Source: Alloalcanivorax marinus (GTDB lineage Bacteria > Pseudomonadota > Gammaproteobacteria > Pseudomonadales > Alcanivoracaceae). From it: 64,000 nucleotides of DNA. Positions 16,040 to 25,027 of this stretch are shown here, piece by piece (position 1 is the first letter of the stretch; the number at the start of each line of letters is the position of its first letter). The notes beneath the pieces were generated by a model. It did not search any database and was not told the DNA's origin. It saw nothing but the letters and a program-made list of their open reading frames with translations. The stretch is taken from contig NZ_JAEKJB010000011.1 in the NCBI RefSeq assembly GCF_016785095.1, forward strand, positions 248,001 through 312,000, in the 5' to 3' direction. Made by a program: the position numbers and the translations under genes.

Positions 16040-16210
16040 GTAACGGCAAAGCCGCCGTTTGGGAAGACGGCAATTTTGTTCAACGGTGCCGCCGCGCCCA
16101 TCGCTCCGGCGTGAAGGTCAATTCCCGGTAAATTCGGTAGTGCTACGGAAGAGGCCGCCGGTTCCACCTCCTAGTATCGAAATAACCTTCGATCAAAAAA
16201 GGAGAACAAC

Positions 16211-17320
16211 ATGGCGACCGGCTATCTGTGGGATACCCTCTACGGTTGGATGGACACCGGCACCGGCGGCCTTACCAGCGCCAATCTGGCGGCAAGGGTG
16301 CAGCCCATCAGCCATCACCTGGCGCACCCGGACACCAAGCGCCGCTTTCACGAGCTGGTCCGGGCCTCCGGCCAGTTCCAGTCGCTGACCCCGGTGAACG
16401 CCCGCCCGGCCCGGGACGAGGACATCCTGCGTGTCCATACCGCCGGCCATCTGGAGCGGATGCGCGAGCTCAGCGCGCGGGAAACCGGCGGTGACGCCGG
16501 CGATGGCGTCACCCATCTCGGTAATGGTGGCCTGGAGATCGCGCTGCTGGCCGCCGGCGGCGCCATCGAGATGGCCAAGAGCGTGGTCGGCGGCGAGATC
16601 GACAACGGCTACGCGCTGGTGAATCCGCCGGGGCACCATGCCCCGCGTGACGCGGCCATGGGCTTCTGCATTTTCAACAACAGTTCGGTGGCGGCGGCCT
16701 ACGCCCGGCATGAGTTGGGGCTGGAGCGCGTGGCGATCGTGGATTGGGATGTGCACCACGGCAATGGCACCCAGGACATCTGGTGGGAAGACCCGTCGGT
16801 GCTGACCCTGTCACTGCACCAGCACCTCTGCTTCCCACCGGAATCCGGCTACCTGCATGAACGGGGTGGCGGGGCCGGGCAGGGCTACAACCTGAATGTG
16901 CCGATGCCCCCGGGCTGCGGCAATGGCGCCTATCTGCACGCCATGGACACCGTGGTGCTGCCGGCGCTGCGGGCCTACCGCCCCCAGTTGATCATCGTCG
17001 GTTGCGGGTTCGATGCCAGCATCATGGACCCGCTGGCCCGGATGATGGTGACCTCGGAAGGGTTCCGAAGCATGACCCGGCGCATCCGGGAGGCCGCCGG
17101 TGACCTCTGCGAGGGGCGCCTGATGTTCATCCAGGAAGGCGGTTACAGCCCGCACTATGTGCCGTTCTGCGGCCTGGCGGTGCTGCAGGAGCTGGCCGGT
17201 GAGGGCGGGTTGGAAGATCCTTACCTGGAGTTTCTTTCCGGCATGGGCGGCGCCGAGCTGCTTGATGAGCAGCGTGCCCGCATCGAGGACGCGGTGCCCT
17301 TGATCGACGCCTTGCGTTGA
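16211..17320 (+). CDS. Class II histone deacetylase-like amidohydrolase
   Basis: A 369-residue zinc hydrolase of the HDAC/acetylpolyamine amidohydrolase fold. Catalytic pair H142-H143 (NPPGHHAP) is followed by DWDVHHGNGTQ with zinc ligands D180 and H182, and by CGFDAS holding the third ligand. The bacterial substrates are probably acetylated polyamines or other acylated amines rather than histones. The ATG follows AAAGGAGAACAAC. It converges on the LuxR gene with 6 bases between stops. Confidence 0.88.
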   Translation: MATGYLWDTLYGWMDTGTGGLTSANLAARVQPISHHLAHPDTKRRFHELVRASGQFQSLTPVNARPARDEDILRVHTAGHLERMRELSARETGGDAGDGVTHLGNGGLEIALLAAGGAIEMAKSVVGGEIDNGYALVNPPGHHAPRDAAMGFCIFNNSSVAAAYARHELGLERVAIVDWDVHHGNGTQDIWWEDPSVLTLSLHQHLCFPPESGYLHERGGGAGQGYNLNVPMPPGCGNGAYLHAMDTVVLPALRAYRPQLIIVGCGFDASIMDPLARMMVTSEGFRSMTRRIREAAGDLCEGRLMFIQEGGYSPHYVPFCGLAVLQELAGEGGLEDPYLEFLSGMGGAELLDEQRARIEDAVPLIDALR

Positions 17321-17326
17321 GCGCCG

Positions 17327-18298
17327 TCAGTGCCCCAGACCGGGCACGGACGCCAGGATCAATCCCCGTGCATCGGGCACGAACCAGTTGTTGGCCGCCG
17401 CCTGGGCCGACAACTGGGCGCGTCTTTGCACGCCCAGCCGCCGCAGCAGGGAAGCCACGTGGGAATGCACGGTGCGTTCACTCAGGCAAAGGCGCCGCGC
17501 GATGTCCCGGTCACCAAGCCCCGCCGCCAGCCAGCTGAGCACGCGCATCTCGGCGCTGGTCATGTTCATCGGCAGCGGTGTGGGCGTCAGCGTCGCCAGC
17601 ACGTCCTCCCCGGCGAGTTTTTGCGCGTGCAGCCGAAAGGCGCGGCGCCCCTCCAGCCAGAACGCGGTGAGCGTATCGTCCTTGAGCGAAGCCAGCGCCC
17701 GGGCCATCCGTTGGTGATCCAGGCCGGCCGGCGGGCGCGGCGCGTATAACGCCTGCCGCCCCGGCTGACGGTCGAAGTACACCGGGACCGACTGTTCGGC
17801 GTGCAGCGCCGGCAGGCGCTCCCGCAGGGCGGCCTCCAGCAACGGTTGGGCGCCCCGCGCCAGGGTGCGCACCCGCTGATTGAAGGCGCCCGGCGTGCAG
17901 GAAGAGAAATGCGCCAGTCCCAGATGCCGCCCCTCGATGCCCAGCTCAATGGTCATGCCGTCCTGGAAACCCTGAGGGTGCAGAGCGGACCGGTAAACCG
18001 ACGTCGCCAGGAACGGCGGAAACATCTTGCCGGCGCACTCACTGATGGAAGGCGGCAGCCGGTCCCGGGGGGAAAGCTGTCGGGTAAAACCCGGCGGATA
18101 GAGGCGCGGAAACTGGTCGGCGAGGGCATCGATGCTGGCTGGGGAATATCCTTGATGCCACAGCGAAACATGACGCTTCTGCGACGGCAGAAACGCGACC
18201 AGTTGCGCGGCATCAAAGCCGATCAGCTCCCGCAGCGCCAGGATGGGTTGCTGCAATGGCGACATGGTGGTCACCCCATTGTTATTCTCTTCGCTCAT
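17327..18298 (-). CDS. LuxR-family transcriptional regulator
   Basis: A 323-residue regulator with a C-terminal LuxR/GerE helix-turn-helix (MTSAEMRVLSWLAAGLGDRD, RRLCLSERTVHSHVASLL). The N-terminal 240 residues lack a receiver Asp motif or autoinducer-domain signature that I recognise, so the signal is unknown. The start at 18298 reads MSEENNNGV; MSPLQQP at 18265 is an alternative. It is divergent from the cytosine deaminase-like gene with a 36-base gap, so it may control that gene. Confidence 0.82.
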   Translation of the reverse strand: MSEENNNGVTTMSPLQQPILALRELIGFDAAQLVAFLPSQKRHVSLWHQGYSPASIDALADQFPRLYPPGFTRQLSPRDRLPPSISECAGKMFPPFLATSVYRSALHPQGFQDGMTIELGIEGRHLGLAHFSSCTPGAFNQRVRTLARGAQPLLEAALRERLPALHAEQSVPVYFDRQPGRQALYAPRPPAGLDHQRMARALASLKDDTLTAFWLEGRRAFRLHAQKLAGEDVLATLTPTPLPMNMTSAEMRVLSWLAAGLGDRDIARRLCLSERTVHSHVASLLRRLGVQRRAQLSAQAAANNWFVPDARGLILASVPGLGH

Positions 18299-18334
18299 GG
18301 CAGCACCGCCTTGAGACGAGGTCAAGGAGAACCC

Positions 18335-18790
18335 ATGAGCGACACCCTGGATTACCACGCCCTGCTCAAGGTGGCCCTGGAACAGGCCCGCCAGGGCCTG
18401 GCCGAGGGCGGCATCCCCATCGGCGCCGCCCTGTTCGACGCCGACGGCACCCTGCTCGGCGCCGGCCACAATCGGCGCATCCAGGAAGACGATCCCTCGG
18501 TGCACGCCGAAACCGACGCCTTCCGCAAGGCCGGCCGTCAGCGCCGCTACCGCGACAAGATCATGGTCACCACCCTGGCGCCGTGCCTGTATTGCAGCGG
18601 CCTGGTGCGCCAGTTCCGCGTTGGCACCGTGGTGGTGGGCGAGTCCGAGAATTTCCCTGGTGGCCTGGACGAGCTGCGCGCCCACGGCGTGCGCGTCATC
18701 GAGCTGGACGACCCGGACTGCAAGGCCCTGCTTGCCGACTACATCCGCGCCAACCCGGACGTCTGGCACGAGGACATCGGCGAGGACTGA
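18335..18790 (+). CDS. Cytosine deaminase-like nucleobase deaminase
   Basis: A 151-residue zinc deaminase of the CDA fold. Zinc ligand H57 and proton shuttle E59 lie in VHAETDAF; C84 and C87 lie in LAPCLYCSGL. Length and the GESENFPGG segment resemble fungal-type cytosine deaminase. The ATG follows AAGGAGAACCC. The last 52 bases overlap the convergent amidohydrolase gene on the opposite strand. Confidence 0.82.
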   Translation: MSDTLDYHALLKVALEQARQGLAEGGIPIGAALFDADGTLLGAGHNRRIQEDDPSVHAETDAFRKAGRQRRYRDKIMVTTLAPCLYCSGLVRQFRVGTVVVGESENFPGGLDELRAHGVRVIELDDPDCKALLADYIRANPDVWHEDIGED

Positions 18791-20532
18791 GCCCCGCCCG
18801 CCGGCAGGAAGCGGCCGAAGCCGGCATCGCGGCCCAGCGCCGGCATGACCCGGTCGTTTTCCATGGCCAACCGACCGTTGATCCAGACCGCTTCGATGAT
18901 GCCCGGGTTGCGGTTCACCATGCGCTGCAGGCCGAAGTTTTCCATCTCCGCCCATTGCGGCTGTTCCAGTTCCTGGTCGAGGCCGGCGGGGTCGAGGATC
19001 ATCAGGTCGGCGCGGTCGCCGGGGCGGATCTTGCCCGCTTCCACGCCAAGCCAGTCGGCCTGTTCGCCGGTGAGCCGCCAGATGGCTTTTTCCATGGGCA
19101 TCACCGGCTCGCCCTGGCATTGTGCCTGGAGCACCAGTTTCAGGAAGCGCAGCGGCATGTTGTAGAACGCCATGTTGCGGATGTGAGCGCCGGCGTCGGA
19201 GAAGGTGAGCAGGGTGTGCGGGAAGCACACCATTCGTTTCAGCCGTTCCTGGTCATGGTTACCGATCACCGTGAACCAGCGCAGCTTGCGACCGTGTTCG
19301 ATCATGGCGTCGAGGAAGAAATCCACCACGTGCACGCCGCGCTCCGCGGCCAGGCTGGCGAAGTCGCGGCCCACCAGGGCCGGGTCCGGGCAGTCCAGCA
19401 CCACGGCGTCGGCGAAGTCCCTCTGCCAGACGCGGGGCGACAGTTTGTTGCCGTAGTTCTTGCGGAACAGCCGACGGTAGGCCGGGTCCCGCAGCAGTTC
19501 ATTGCGTTCGATCTGGTCCTTCAGGTCCAGGGCCATTTCGCCGGCGCCGAATTCCTCGAACAGCACCACGTCCATGCCGTCCGCGTAGACCGAAAAGGCG
19601 GTGGGCAGCAGCTGCCAGCGGAAGTCGCCGTTGAGCCAGTTGGTGACCCGTGCCGAGAGCATGGCCATGGGCCGCACGGTGGCGTTGCCCTTGAGGTCGA
19701 GCATGGAGATCAGCGTGGTCTTCAGGGGTTTGCGCAGCAGCCCCACGGCCTCGCCCAGGTACTGGAAAATCTGCAGCGGGTTGGCGGCGTTGGGCGCGCC
19801 CTGGTGGACCCGGTCGTAGCGGCGCAGCAGCCGGTTGAGGCGGCGTACCTCGCTCCAGCGGGCGTAGGTGCTGGGCAGGGTCCGGGACCAGGCGCGGTCG
19901 CCGTCCACCTTGTCGAACTTGAGGCACATGGTGGACAGGCCGGCGAAGCCCAGTTCCAGGGCCTCCTCCAGCAGCGCTTCCATGGCTTGTTGTTCCTGCT
20001 CACTGGGGCGCGTCCGGCGGTCGGTGGCCCGCTCCAGGCCCATGACGCCGGTGCGCAGGTCGCTGTGGCCGAGCAGGGAGATCAGGTTGGGCCCCAGCGG
20101 CAGGGAGTGAATGTGCTCCAGCCACTGGGCCGGCGTGCGCCAGGTTTTCTTCGCTTCCAGGATCGGCAGCACCTTCTCCCGGGGCACCGTCTCCACCCGG
20201 GTGAAGATGTCCGAGGCGTCCTCGGTGTCCGCGCAGATCATGGACAGTGAGCAGCTGCCCACCAGCACCGTGGTGACGCCATGGCGCACCGATTCCGACA
20301 GGCTCGGCGCCACCAGCAATTCAGCGTCGTAATGGGTGTGGGTATCGAGAAAGCCGGGCAGCACCCACTTGCCGTGGGCATCGATCACCTGTTCCGCGGC
20401 GTCGCTGTCCAGCGTCGGGGCCACCGCCACCACGCGACCGTCCTTTACCGCCACGTCGCTGTCGGTGGCCGGGGCGCCGGTGCCGTCGAAGTAGCGGCCG
20501 CCGCGAATCACGAAGTCATAGGCGTATGCCAT
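18739..20532 (-). CDS. N-acyl-D-amino-acid deacylase-like amidohydrolase
   Basis: A 597-residue amidohydrolase-superfamily enzyme. The N-terminal small beta domain (YDFVIRGGRYFDGTGAP) leads to the metal motif LPGFLDTHTHYDAEL; later metal-site candidates are LLGHSDLR and FSDAGAHIRNMAF, and KIRPGDRADLMILDP closes the barrel. The family hydrolyses N-acyl-D-amino acids, though many members are uncharacterised. It overlaps the deaminase gene by 52 bases at the 3' end and is divergent from an AraC regulator 106 bases upstream, a likely controller. Confidence 0.8.
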   Translation of the reverse strand: MAYAYDFVIRGGRYFDGTGAPATDSDVAVKDGRVVAVAPTLDSDAAEQVIDAHGKWVLPGFLDTHTHYDAELLVAPSLSESVRHGVTTVLVGSCSLSMICADTEDASDIFTRVETVPREKVLPILEAKKTWRTPAQWLEHIHSLPLGPNLISLLGHSDLRTGVMGLERATDRRTRPSEQEQQAMEALLEEALELGFAGLSTMCLKFDKVDGDRAWSRTLPSTYARWSEVRRLNRLLRRYDRVHQGAPNAANPLQIFQYLGEAVGLLRKPLKTTLISMLDLKGNATVRPMAMLSARVTNWLNGDFRWQLLPTAFSVYADGMDVVLFEEFGAGEMALDLKDQIERNELLRDPAYRRLFRKNYGNKLSPRVWQRDFADAVVLDCPDPALVGRDFASLAAERGVHVVDFFLDAMIEHGRKLRWFTVIGNHDQERLKRMVCFPHTLLTFSDAGAHIRNMAFYNMPLRFLKLVLQAQCQGEPVMPMEKAIWRLTGEQADWLGVEAGKIRPGDRADLMILDPAGLDQELEQPQWAEMENFGLQRMVNRNPGIIEAVWINGRLAMENDRVMPALGRDAGFGRFLPAGGAQSSPMSSCQTSGLARM

Positions 20533-20638
20533 GGCGTCATCCTCTTGTTGTGGTTATGGGGCTCCTGGTCCGGGCCCTTGGGACGTCATCAGCATAGGCG
20601 GCTATACTGGGCCGGACTTACCAATTCACGACACCGTC

Positions 20639-21697
20639 ATGTCTTCCTCGTATTCGACACCGGCTTACGGCGTGCGCAGCGGCGCTCTGATGGGCTGGCG
20701 GCCCCTGGTGGAGAGCCTCGGCGGCGAGCCCCGGGCGTTGCTGCGCGATCATGGTCTGTCGCCGAGCCTGCTCACCGACCCCGACGCCATCATGCCGGTG
20801 GCGCGCTTCGCCGCGCTGCTGGGAAGCTGCGCCCGGCGTCTGGCGTGCCCGGATTTCGGTCTGCGCATGGCGGACGGGCAGGGCATGGCCATGCTCGGAG
20901 CTCTGGGGAAGCTGATCCAGGACAGCGCCGGGCCACAAGACGGGTTGGCGGTACTGCAACGGCACATCGCGCTGCACAACCAGGGCGAATACTGGAGCAG
21001 CCAGGTCACCGGTGACCGCCTGTACGTGTACCGCTTCGAGTTGTTCGATGGTGATCTGGACCGGCGCGTTTACCGGGAGCTGTCCGTGGGGGCTTGTTTG
21101 CGTCTGATCCAGGAACTGATCGGTCGCGACATCCGTCCGTTGCGAGTGGCCCTGTGTCACCGCCCGCTCGCCACGCAGGCCCGGTACCGACGCTTTTTCT
21201 CGGCGCCGGTGTCCTTCAACGAGGAGCAGGATGTGCTGGTGTTCGATGCCGCCATTCTGCGCCGCCGGCTGGTGCCCGCCAGCGAGGCCCTGAACCGCTA
21301 TCTGGACGGCTATATCCAGGGCCTGATTCGCGAGACCGGGGACGACCTGGCGCGCCGGGTGCGCGCCCTGATCAGCCAGACCCTGCCCGCCGGCGGGCAC
21401 GACCTGCAACACATCGCCGCTTTATTGGCCCTGCATCCGCGTACCCTGCAGCGGCGCCTGCGCCAGCAGGGCACCGGCTTCAACACCCTGCTCACGGAAA
21501 CCCGCATGGGCGTGGCGCGCTGGCACCTGAGCGCCTCCACCATCCCCGTGACCATGCTGGCCAGCCTGCTGGGCTACGCTAATGTCGGTGCTTTCTCCCG
21601 GGTCTTTCACAAGGCCCATGGCTGCCCGCCCCGCCAATGGCGACGCCAGCATGCGCTGCGGGGCACCGCCGGGAACGGCGTCGGCGCTGTGTTATGA
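20639..21697 (+). CDS. AraC-family regulator (OruR/ArgR-like)
   Basis: A 352-residue regulator. It has the arabinose-binding-like N-terminal domain of the PF12625 group (LMGWRPLVESLGGEPRALL, FGLRMADGQGMAMLGALG) and a C-terminal AraC DNA-binding domain (HDLQHIAALLALHPRTLQRR, LLGYANVGAFSRVFHKAHG). ATG 20639 gives the family's usual length. It is divergent from the D-aminoacylase-like gene and is a candidate activator of it. Confidence 0.85.
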   Translation: MSSSYSTPAYGVRSGALMGWRPLVESLGGEPRALLRDHGLSPSLLTDPDAIMPVARFAALLGSCARRLACPDFGLRMADGQGMAMLGALGKLIQDSAGPQDGLAVLQRHIALHNQGEYWSSQVTGDRLYVYRFELFDGDLDRRVYRELSVGACLRLIQELIGRDIRPLRVALCHRPLATQARYRRFFSAPVSFNEEQDVLVFDAAILRRRLVPASEALNRYLDGYIQGLIRETGDDLARRVRALISQTLPAGGHDLQHIAALLALHPRTLQRRLRQQGTGFNTLLTETRMGVARWHLSASTIPVTMLASLLGYANVGAFSRVFHKAHGCPPRQWRRQHALRGTAGNGVGAVL

Positions 21698-21764
21698 TGC
21701 CCCGCCCAAGCCGCCGAGCCGGCACCCACCGACCCCGCCGGGGGCCGCCTGACAGAGAATGCTC

Positions 21765-22103
21765 ATGAGTGAATTGCCCGCCTGCCCCCAATGCAGCTCC
21801 CCTTACACCTACGAAGACGGCGCCATGTTCGTGTGCCCGGAATGCGCCCATGAATGGAACGCCGCCGATGAGCAGGCCGCCGCCGAAGCGGACCTGATCA
21901 AGGACGCCAACGGCAATGTGCTCAACGACGGCGACACCGTCACCGTGATCAAGGATCTCAAGGTCAAGGGCTCCTCATCGGTGGTCAAGGTGGGTACCAA
22001 GGTCAAGGGCATCCGCCTGGTGGGCGGCGACCATGACATCGATTGCCGCATCGATGGTATCGGCGCCATGAAGCTGAAATCGGAGTTCGTGAAGAAGGTC
22101 TGA
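21765..22103 (+). CDS. yjdM: PhnA/YjdM-family zinc-ribbon protein
   Basis: A 112-residue protein. The N-terminal zinc ribbon has CPQCSSP and CPECAHEW, and the C-terminal domain has DLIKDANGNVLNDGDTVTVI and LKVKGSS typical of YjdM/PhnA. Despite the old name it is not needed for alkylphosphonate breakdown and its role is not settled. ATG 21765 (MSEL) is preferred over 21759. Confidence 0.93.
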   Translation: MSELPACPQCSSPYTYEDGAMFVCPECAHEWNAADEQAAAEADLIKDANGNVLNDGDTVTVIKDLKVKGSSSVVKVGTKVKGIRLVGGDHDIDCRIDGIGAMKLKSEFVKKV

Positions 22104-22243
22104 CCGGGCGCGCTCGCCATTGGCCCGGCCTTTCAGCATGATAGGAAGCCTTTGCGACGCCCGCCGTTCCAACCCTGGCCGGGACGTTCTAAGGTGCCGG
22201 GTCCGGCCCCGCGCCGTCTTCGTTTTGCCACGGGAGAGATTGC

Positions 22244-23110
22244 ATGTCCGACGACACCTATACGCCGCCTAAGGTTTGGAAATGGGAACCGGGCAACGGC
22301 GGCAAGTTCGCCAATATCAACCGTCCCATCGCCGGCCCCACCCACGACCAGGAACTGCCGGTGGGCAAGCACCCGCTGCAGCTTTATTCCCTGGCCACCC
22401 CCAACGGCGTCAAGGTCACGGTGATGCTGGAGGAACTGCTGGCCCTGGGCCATGAGGGCGCCGAATACGACGCCTGGCTGATCAATATCGGCGAGGGCGA
22501 TCAATTCGGCAGCGGCTTCGTGGAGATCAACCCCAACTCCAAGATCCCGGCCATGATGGACCACGGCGTGACCCCGCCGCGCCGGGTGTTCGAGACCGCC
22601 TCCATCGTGCTCTACCTGGCGGAAAAATTCGCTGCCCTGATTCCGGCCGACCCGGCGGTGCGCACCGAGTGCATGAACTGGCTGTTCTGGCAGCAGGGCG
22701 CGGCGCCCTTCCTGGGCGGCGGCTTCGGCCACTTCTACGCCTACGCGCCGGAGAAATACCAGTACCCCATCGACCGCTACACCATGGAAGTGAAGCGCCA
22801 GCTCGACGTGCTCGACCGCCGCCTCGCCGACAACGCCTACCTGGCCGGCGACGAATACTCCATCGCCGACGTGGCCACCTGGCCCTGGTACGGCCAGTTA
22901 GTGCTGGGCCGGCTCTATGACGCCGCCGAGTTCCTGGACGTGACGTCCTACAAGAACGTGCTGCGCTGGGCCAAGGACATCGACGCACGCCCGGCGGTGC
23001 AACGGGGCCGCATGGTGAACCGCAGCTTCGGCGATCCCGCCTCGCAACTTCGTGAGCGCCATGACGCCAGCGACTTCGAAACCAGGACCCAGGATAAAAT
23101 CGGCGGCTGA
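22244..23110 (+). CDS. yghU: Glutathione S-transferase, YghU type
   Basis: A 288-residue GST-fold protein. Its N-terminal extension (YTPPKVWKWEPGNGGKFANI) is diagnostic of the YghU/YfcG group, followed by the thioredoxin-like domain (LYSLATPNGVKVTVMLEE; NPNSKIPAM) and an all-helical domain. YghU acts as a glutathione disulfide-bond reductase and organic peroxidase. The ATG follows GGGAGAGATTGC. A deaminase gene follows 11 bases later, so the two are probably co-transcribed. Confidence 0.93.
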   Translation: MSDDTYTPPKVWKWEPGNGGKFANINRPIAGPTHDQELPVGKHPLQLYSLATPNGVKVTVMLEELLALGHEGAEYDAWLINIGEGDQFGSGFVEINPNSKIPAMMDHGVTPPRRVFETASIVLYLAEKFAALIPADPAVRTECMNWLFWQQGAAPFLGGGFGHFYAYAPEKYQYPIDRYTMEVKRQLDVLDRRLADNAYLAGDEYSIADVATWPWYGQLVLGRLYDAAEFLDVTSYKNVLRWAKDIDARPAVQRGRMVNRSFGDPASQLRERHDASDFETRTQDKIGG

Positions 23111-23121
23111 CCGGCGGGCCC

Positions 23122-23592
23122 ATGAATGACACCGACCTGGCCCATCTGAGCCACTGCATCGAGCTCGCCGAGCGGGCCCTGGAAGCCGGTGACCAGCCAT
23201 TCGGCTCGCTGCTGGTGGACCAGGACGGCACGGTGCTGTTCACCGCCCGCAACCGGGTCGGCGGCGGTGACCACACCCGCCACCCGGAATTCGAGATCGC
23301 CCGTTGGGCCGCCGAACACCTGCTCCCGGAGCGGCGTGCCCGCGCTACCGTCTACACCTCCGGGGAGCACTGCCCCATGTGCGCCGCCGCCCACGCCTGG
23401 GTGGGCCTGGGCCGCATCGTCTACGCCAGCTCCGGCGAGCAGTTGAGAGCCTGGCGGGCGGAATGGGGCCAGCCACCGTCCCCGGTGGCCGGCCTGTCGA
23501 TCCAACAGGTGGCGCCGGATGTGCCGGTGGAGGGCCCGGTGCCGGACCTCGCCGAGCAGGTGCGTGCCTTGCACCGGCGATATCGCGACTGA
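23122..23592 (+). CDS. Nucleoside/guanine deaminase-like protein
   Basis: A 156-residue CDA-fold deaminase. Zinc-site H54 and E56 are in TRHPEFEIARWA, and C84 and C87 in GEHCPMCAAA. Small-molecule deaminases of this group act on guanine, adenosine or related bases; the substrate is not evident. Its stop codon (23590-23592) lies inside a REP-like palindrome, so the C-terminus may have been reshaped by the repeat. It is unrelated in detail to the deaminase at 18335. Confidence 0.82.
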   Translation: MNDTDLAHLSHCIELAERALEAGDQPFGSLLVDQDGTVLFTARNRVGGGDHTRHPEFEIARWAAEHLLPERRARATVYTSGEHCPMCAAAHAWVGLGRIVYASSGEQLRAWRAEWGQPPSPVAGLSIQQVAPDVPVEGPVPDLAEQVRALHRRYRD

Positions 23593-23660
23593 AGTCGCTC
23601 CTAAGGTGCAAGCAGCACCGCGGTAGGAGCGACCGGGCGGCGCACCGCTTCAGTCGCGAT
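23582..23660. repeat. Paired REP-like palindrome (short/long)
   Basis: A short unit on the minus strand (23582-23604, starting ATCGCGACTGAAGTCGCTCC) faces a long unit on the plus strand (23623-23660, starting GTAGGAGCGACCGGGCGGCG, with an extra GC-rich block in the hairpin). The short unit contains the deaminase stop codon. The same short/long pairing recurs at 48710 and 51589. Confidence 0.83.
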
Positions 23661-23682
23661 CACCCCGGTCGCCGGATGCCCC

Positions 23683-24408
23683 CTAACCGCGCCGATTCCC
23701 GAGCGCCTTTTCCAGCGCCATGAGCGTGTCCACGTAACCGACGAAGCGTTCCAGATATTCCGGCGCCAGTTCATGGAGCTGGTCCAGGGCGCGCACCACC
23801 TGGCGGTGGGAATTGAGCGGGCCGGCGTCGCCGGTGGGGTGGGCGAGGGCGGCGTCGATGCGTTGCGCGGTGCGCTGCCGGGCGTGTCGGGCGCGGATGT
23901 CGGCGGCGGCTTTCAGGTCCCGTTTGGGGGCGGCGTTGCTCTGGCCCTGGTGGTGGGCGCGCAGGCGCTGGTGCTGTTCGTGGAGCAGGGCGTCCAGCGC
24001 CGAGGCGCCGGCGGGCGCCGCCGGGCTGGTGTCGCCGGCGCGCAATTCGCCGACCAGTGCGCCCAGGGGCGAGGGCGCGCCGCCGGCGCTCGCCAGGCGC
24101 CTTGCGGCGCGGTGCTCGCCGCGCTCGCCGAGCGCCTGGAGCCGGGTGCGCAGGGCTTCGTCCCCGCATTGCTCGATGAGTGCGTCGGTGTGCCGGCGCG
24201 CCGCCGCCAACGCTTCTTCCAGGGCGCTTAGTTCCCGTTCCAGTTTTTCCCGGGTGGTGGCCAGGCCGGGCCGATGGTCGCCGTCGAGACGGCGGGCCAG
24301 GGCGTCCAGATAATGAAAGCGCACCGGTTCGAACCGGGCGGCGCCTTGCCCACGCAGGGCTGTCAGGCGGTCCGTCAGGTCCGTCGCGGGCACAGTCGGG
24401 TTACTCAT
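23683..24408 (-). CDS. DUF2894 protein, last gene of a motor-like operon
   Basis: A 241-residue soluble, Arg/Ala-rich, helical protein, recognised as DUF2894 by context and general pattern (KRDLKAAADIRARHARQRTA; RFVGYVDTLMALEKAL). There is no signal peptide or membrane helix. It starts 8 bases inside the end of the OmpA/MotB-like gene, so it is translationally coupled to it. DUF2894 genes are known to accompany DUF3348 and DUF802 genes, but no function has been assigned. It could be a cytoplasmic effector or adaptor for the predicted membrane motor. Confidence 0.72.
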   Translation of the reverse strand: MSNPTVPATDLTDRLTALRGQGAARFEPVRFHYLDALARRLDGDHRPGLATTREKLERELSALEEALAAARRHTDALIEQCGDEALRTRLQALGERGEHRAARRLASAGGAPSPLGALVGELRAGDTSPAAPAGASALDALLHEQHQRLRAHHQGQSNAAPKRDLKAAADIRARHARQRTAQRIDAALAHPTGDAGPLNSHRQVVRALDQLHELAPEYLERFVGYVDTLMALEKALGNRRG

Positions 24409-25027
24409 CGCCGCTGTCCTGGCGCGGCACCGTGGTGATTTCCACACGCCGATTGCGGGCCCGGGCGTCGTCGTCGGTGTTGGGTGTCACCGGCTGGTTA
24501 TCGCCGAAGGCGGCGGCGAACAAGCGCTCTTCGGGCAGGCCCTGGTCGATCAGGGTGCGGGTCACGGTGAGCGCGCGCTGGGCGGACAGGCCCCAGTTGT
24601 CGCTGTAGCGGGGGTTGCCCTTCTGGATCGCCAGATCGTCGGTGAAGCCGCTTACCATGAGCAGCTCGTCGTGCTCGCTCAGGTATTGTTTGAGGGGCGC
24701 CACCAGGCTGCGCAGCAGGGTTTCGCCGTCCGCTTGCAGGCGGTCGGAGTTGAGCCCGAACAGGACGCTGCCGTTGATACCGATACGACCGTTCTGGAAC
24801 GAGATGCGGCCACTGGCGAGCGGATCGGCGAGCGCTTCCTCCAGGGCCTGGCGGCGCTGCTGCTCGGCCTGCAGCTTGGCGCGCTCCTCCTGCAGCGACT
24901 GGCTCAGTTCCAGCTGGATGCCGATCACCCACACCAGAATCAGCACGAAGATGCCCACCAGGGCGGCCATCAGGTCCGAGAAGATGGCCCACACCGGGGT
25001 CGCCTGAGTGTCGCCGTCGTAGGCCAT
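24401..25027 (-). CDS. MotB/ZorB-like OmpA-domain stator protein
   Basis: A 208-residue protein with one N-terminal membrane helix (about 15-37) carrying a buried Asp, D18, in WAIFSDLMAALVGIF. That is the position of the ion-binding Asp of MotB and ZorB. A short coiled coil (40-68) precedes an OmpA-like peptidoglycan-binding domain (about 85-200: VLFGLNSDRL, NWGLSAQRALTVTRTLI, ARARNRRVEI). It is predicted to couple ion flow to the DUF802 partner. The start overlaps the DUF802 stop by 1 base (TGATG). Confidence 0.85.
   Translation of the reverse strand: MAYDGDTQATPVWAIFSDLMAALVGIFVLILVWVIGIQLELSQSLQEERAKLQAEQQRRQALEEALADPLASGRISFQNGRIGINGSVLFGLNSDRLQADGETLLRSLVAPLKQYLSEHDELLMVSGFTDDLAIQKGNPRYSDNWGLSAQRALTVTRTLIDQGLPEERLFAAAFGDNQPVTPNTDDDARARNRRVEITTVPRQDSGDE

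Noticed and set aside
18256..20250. 664-codon open frame antisense to the D-aminoacylase-like gene
   Set aside because: Same reason: no recognisable family, biased composition, and real amidohydrolase motifs on the opposite strand.
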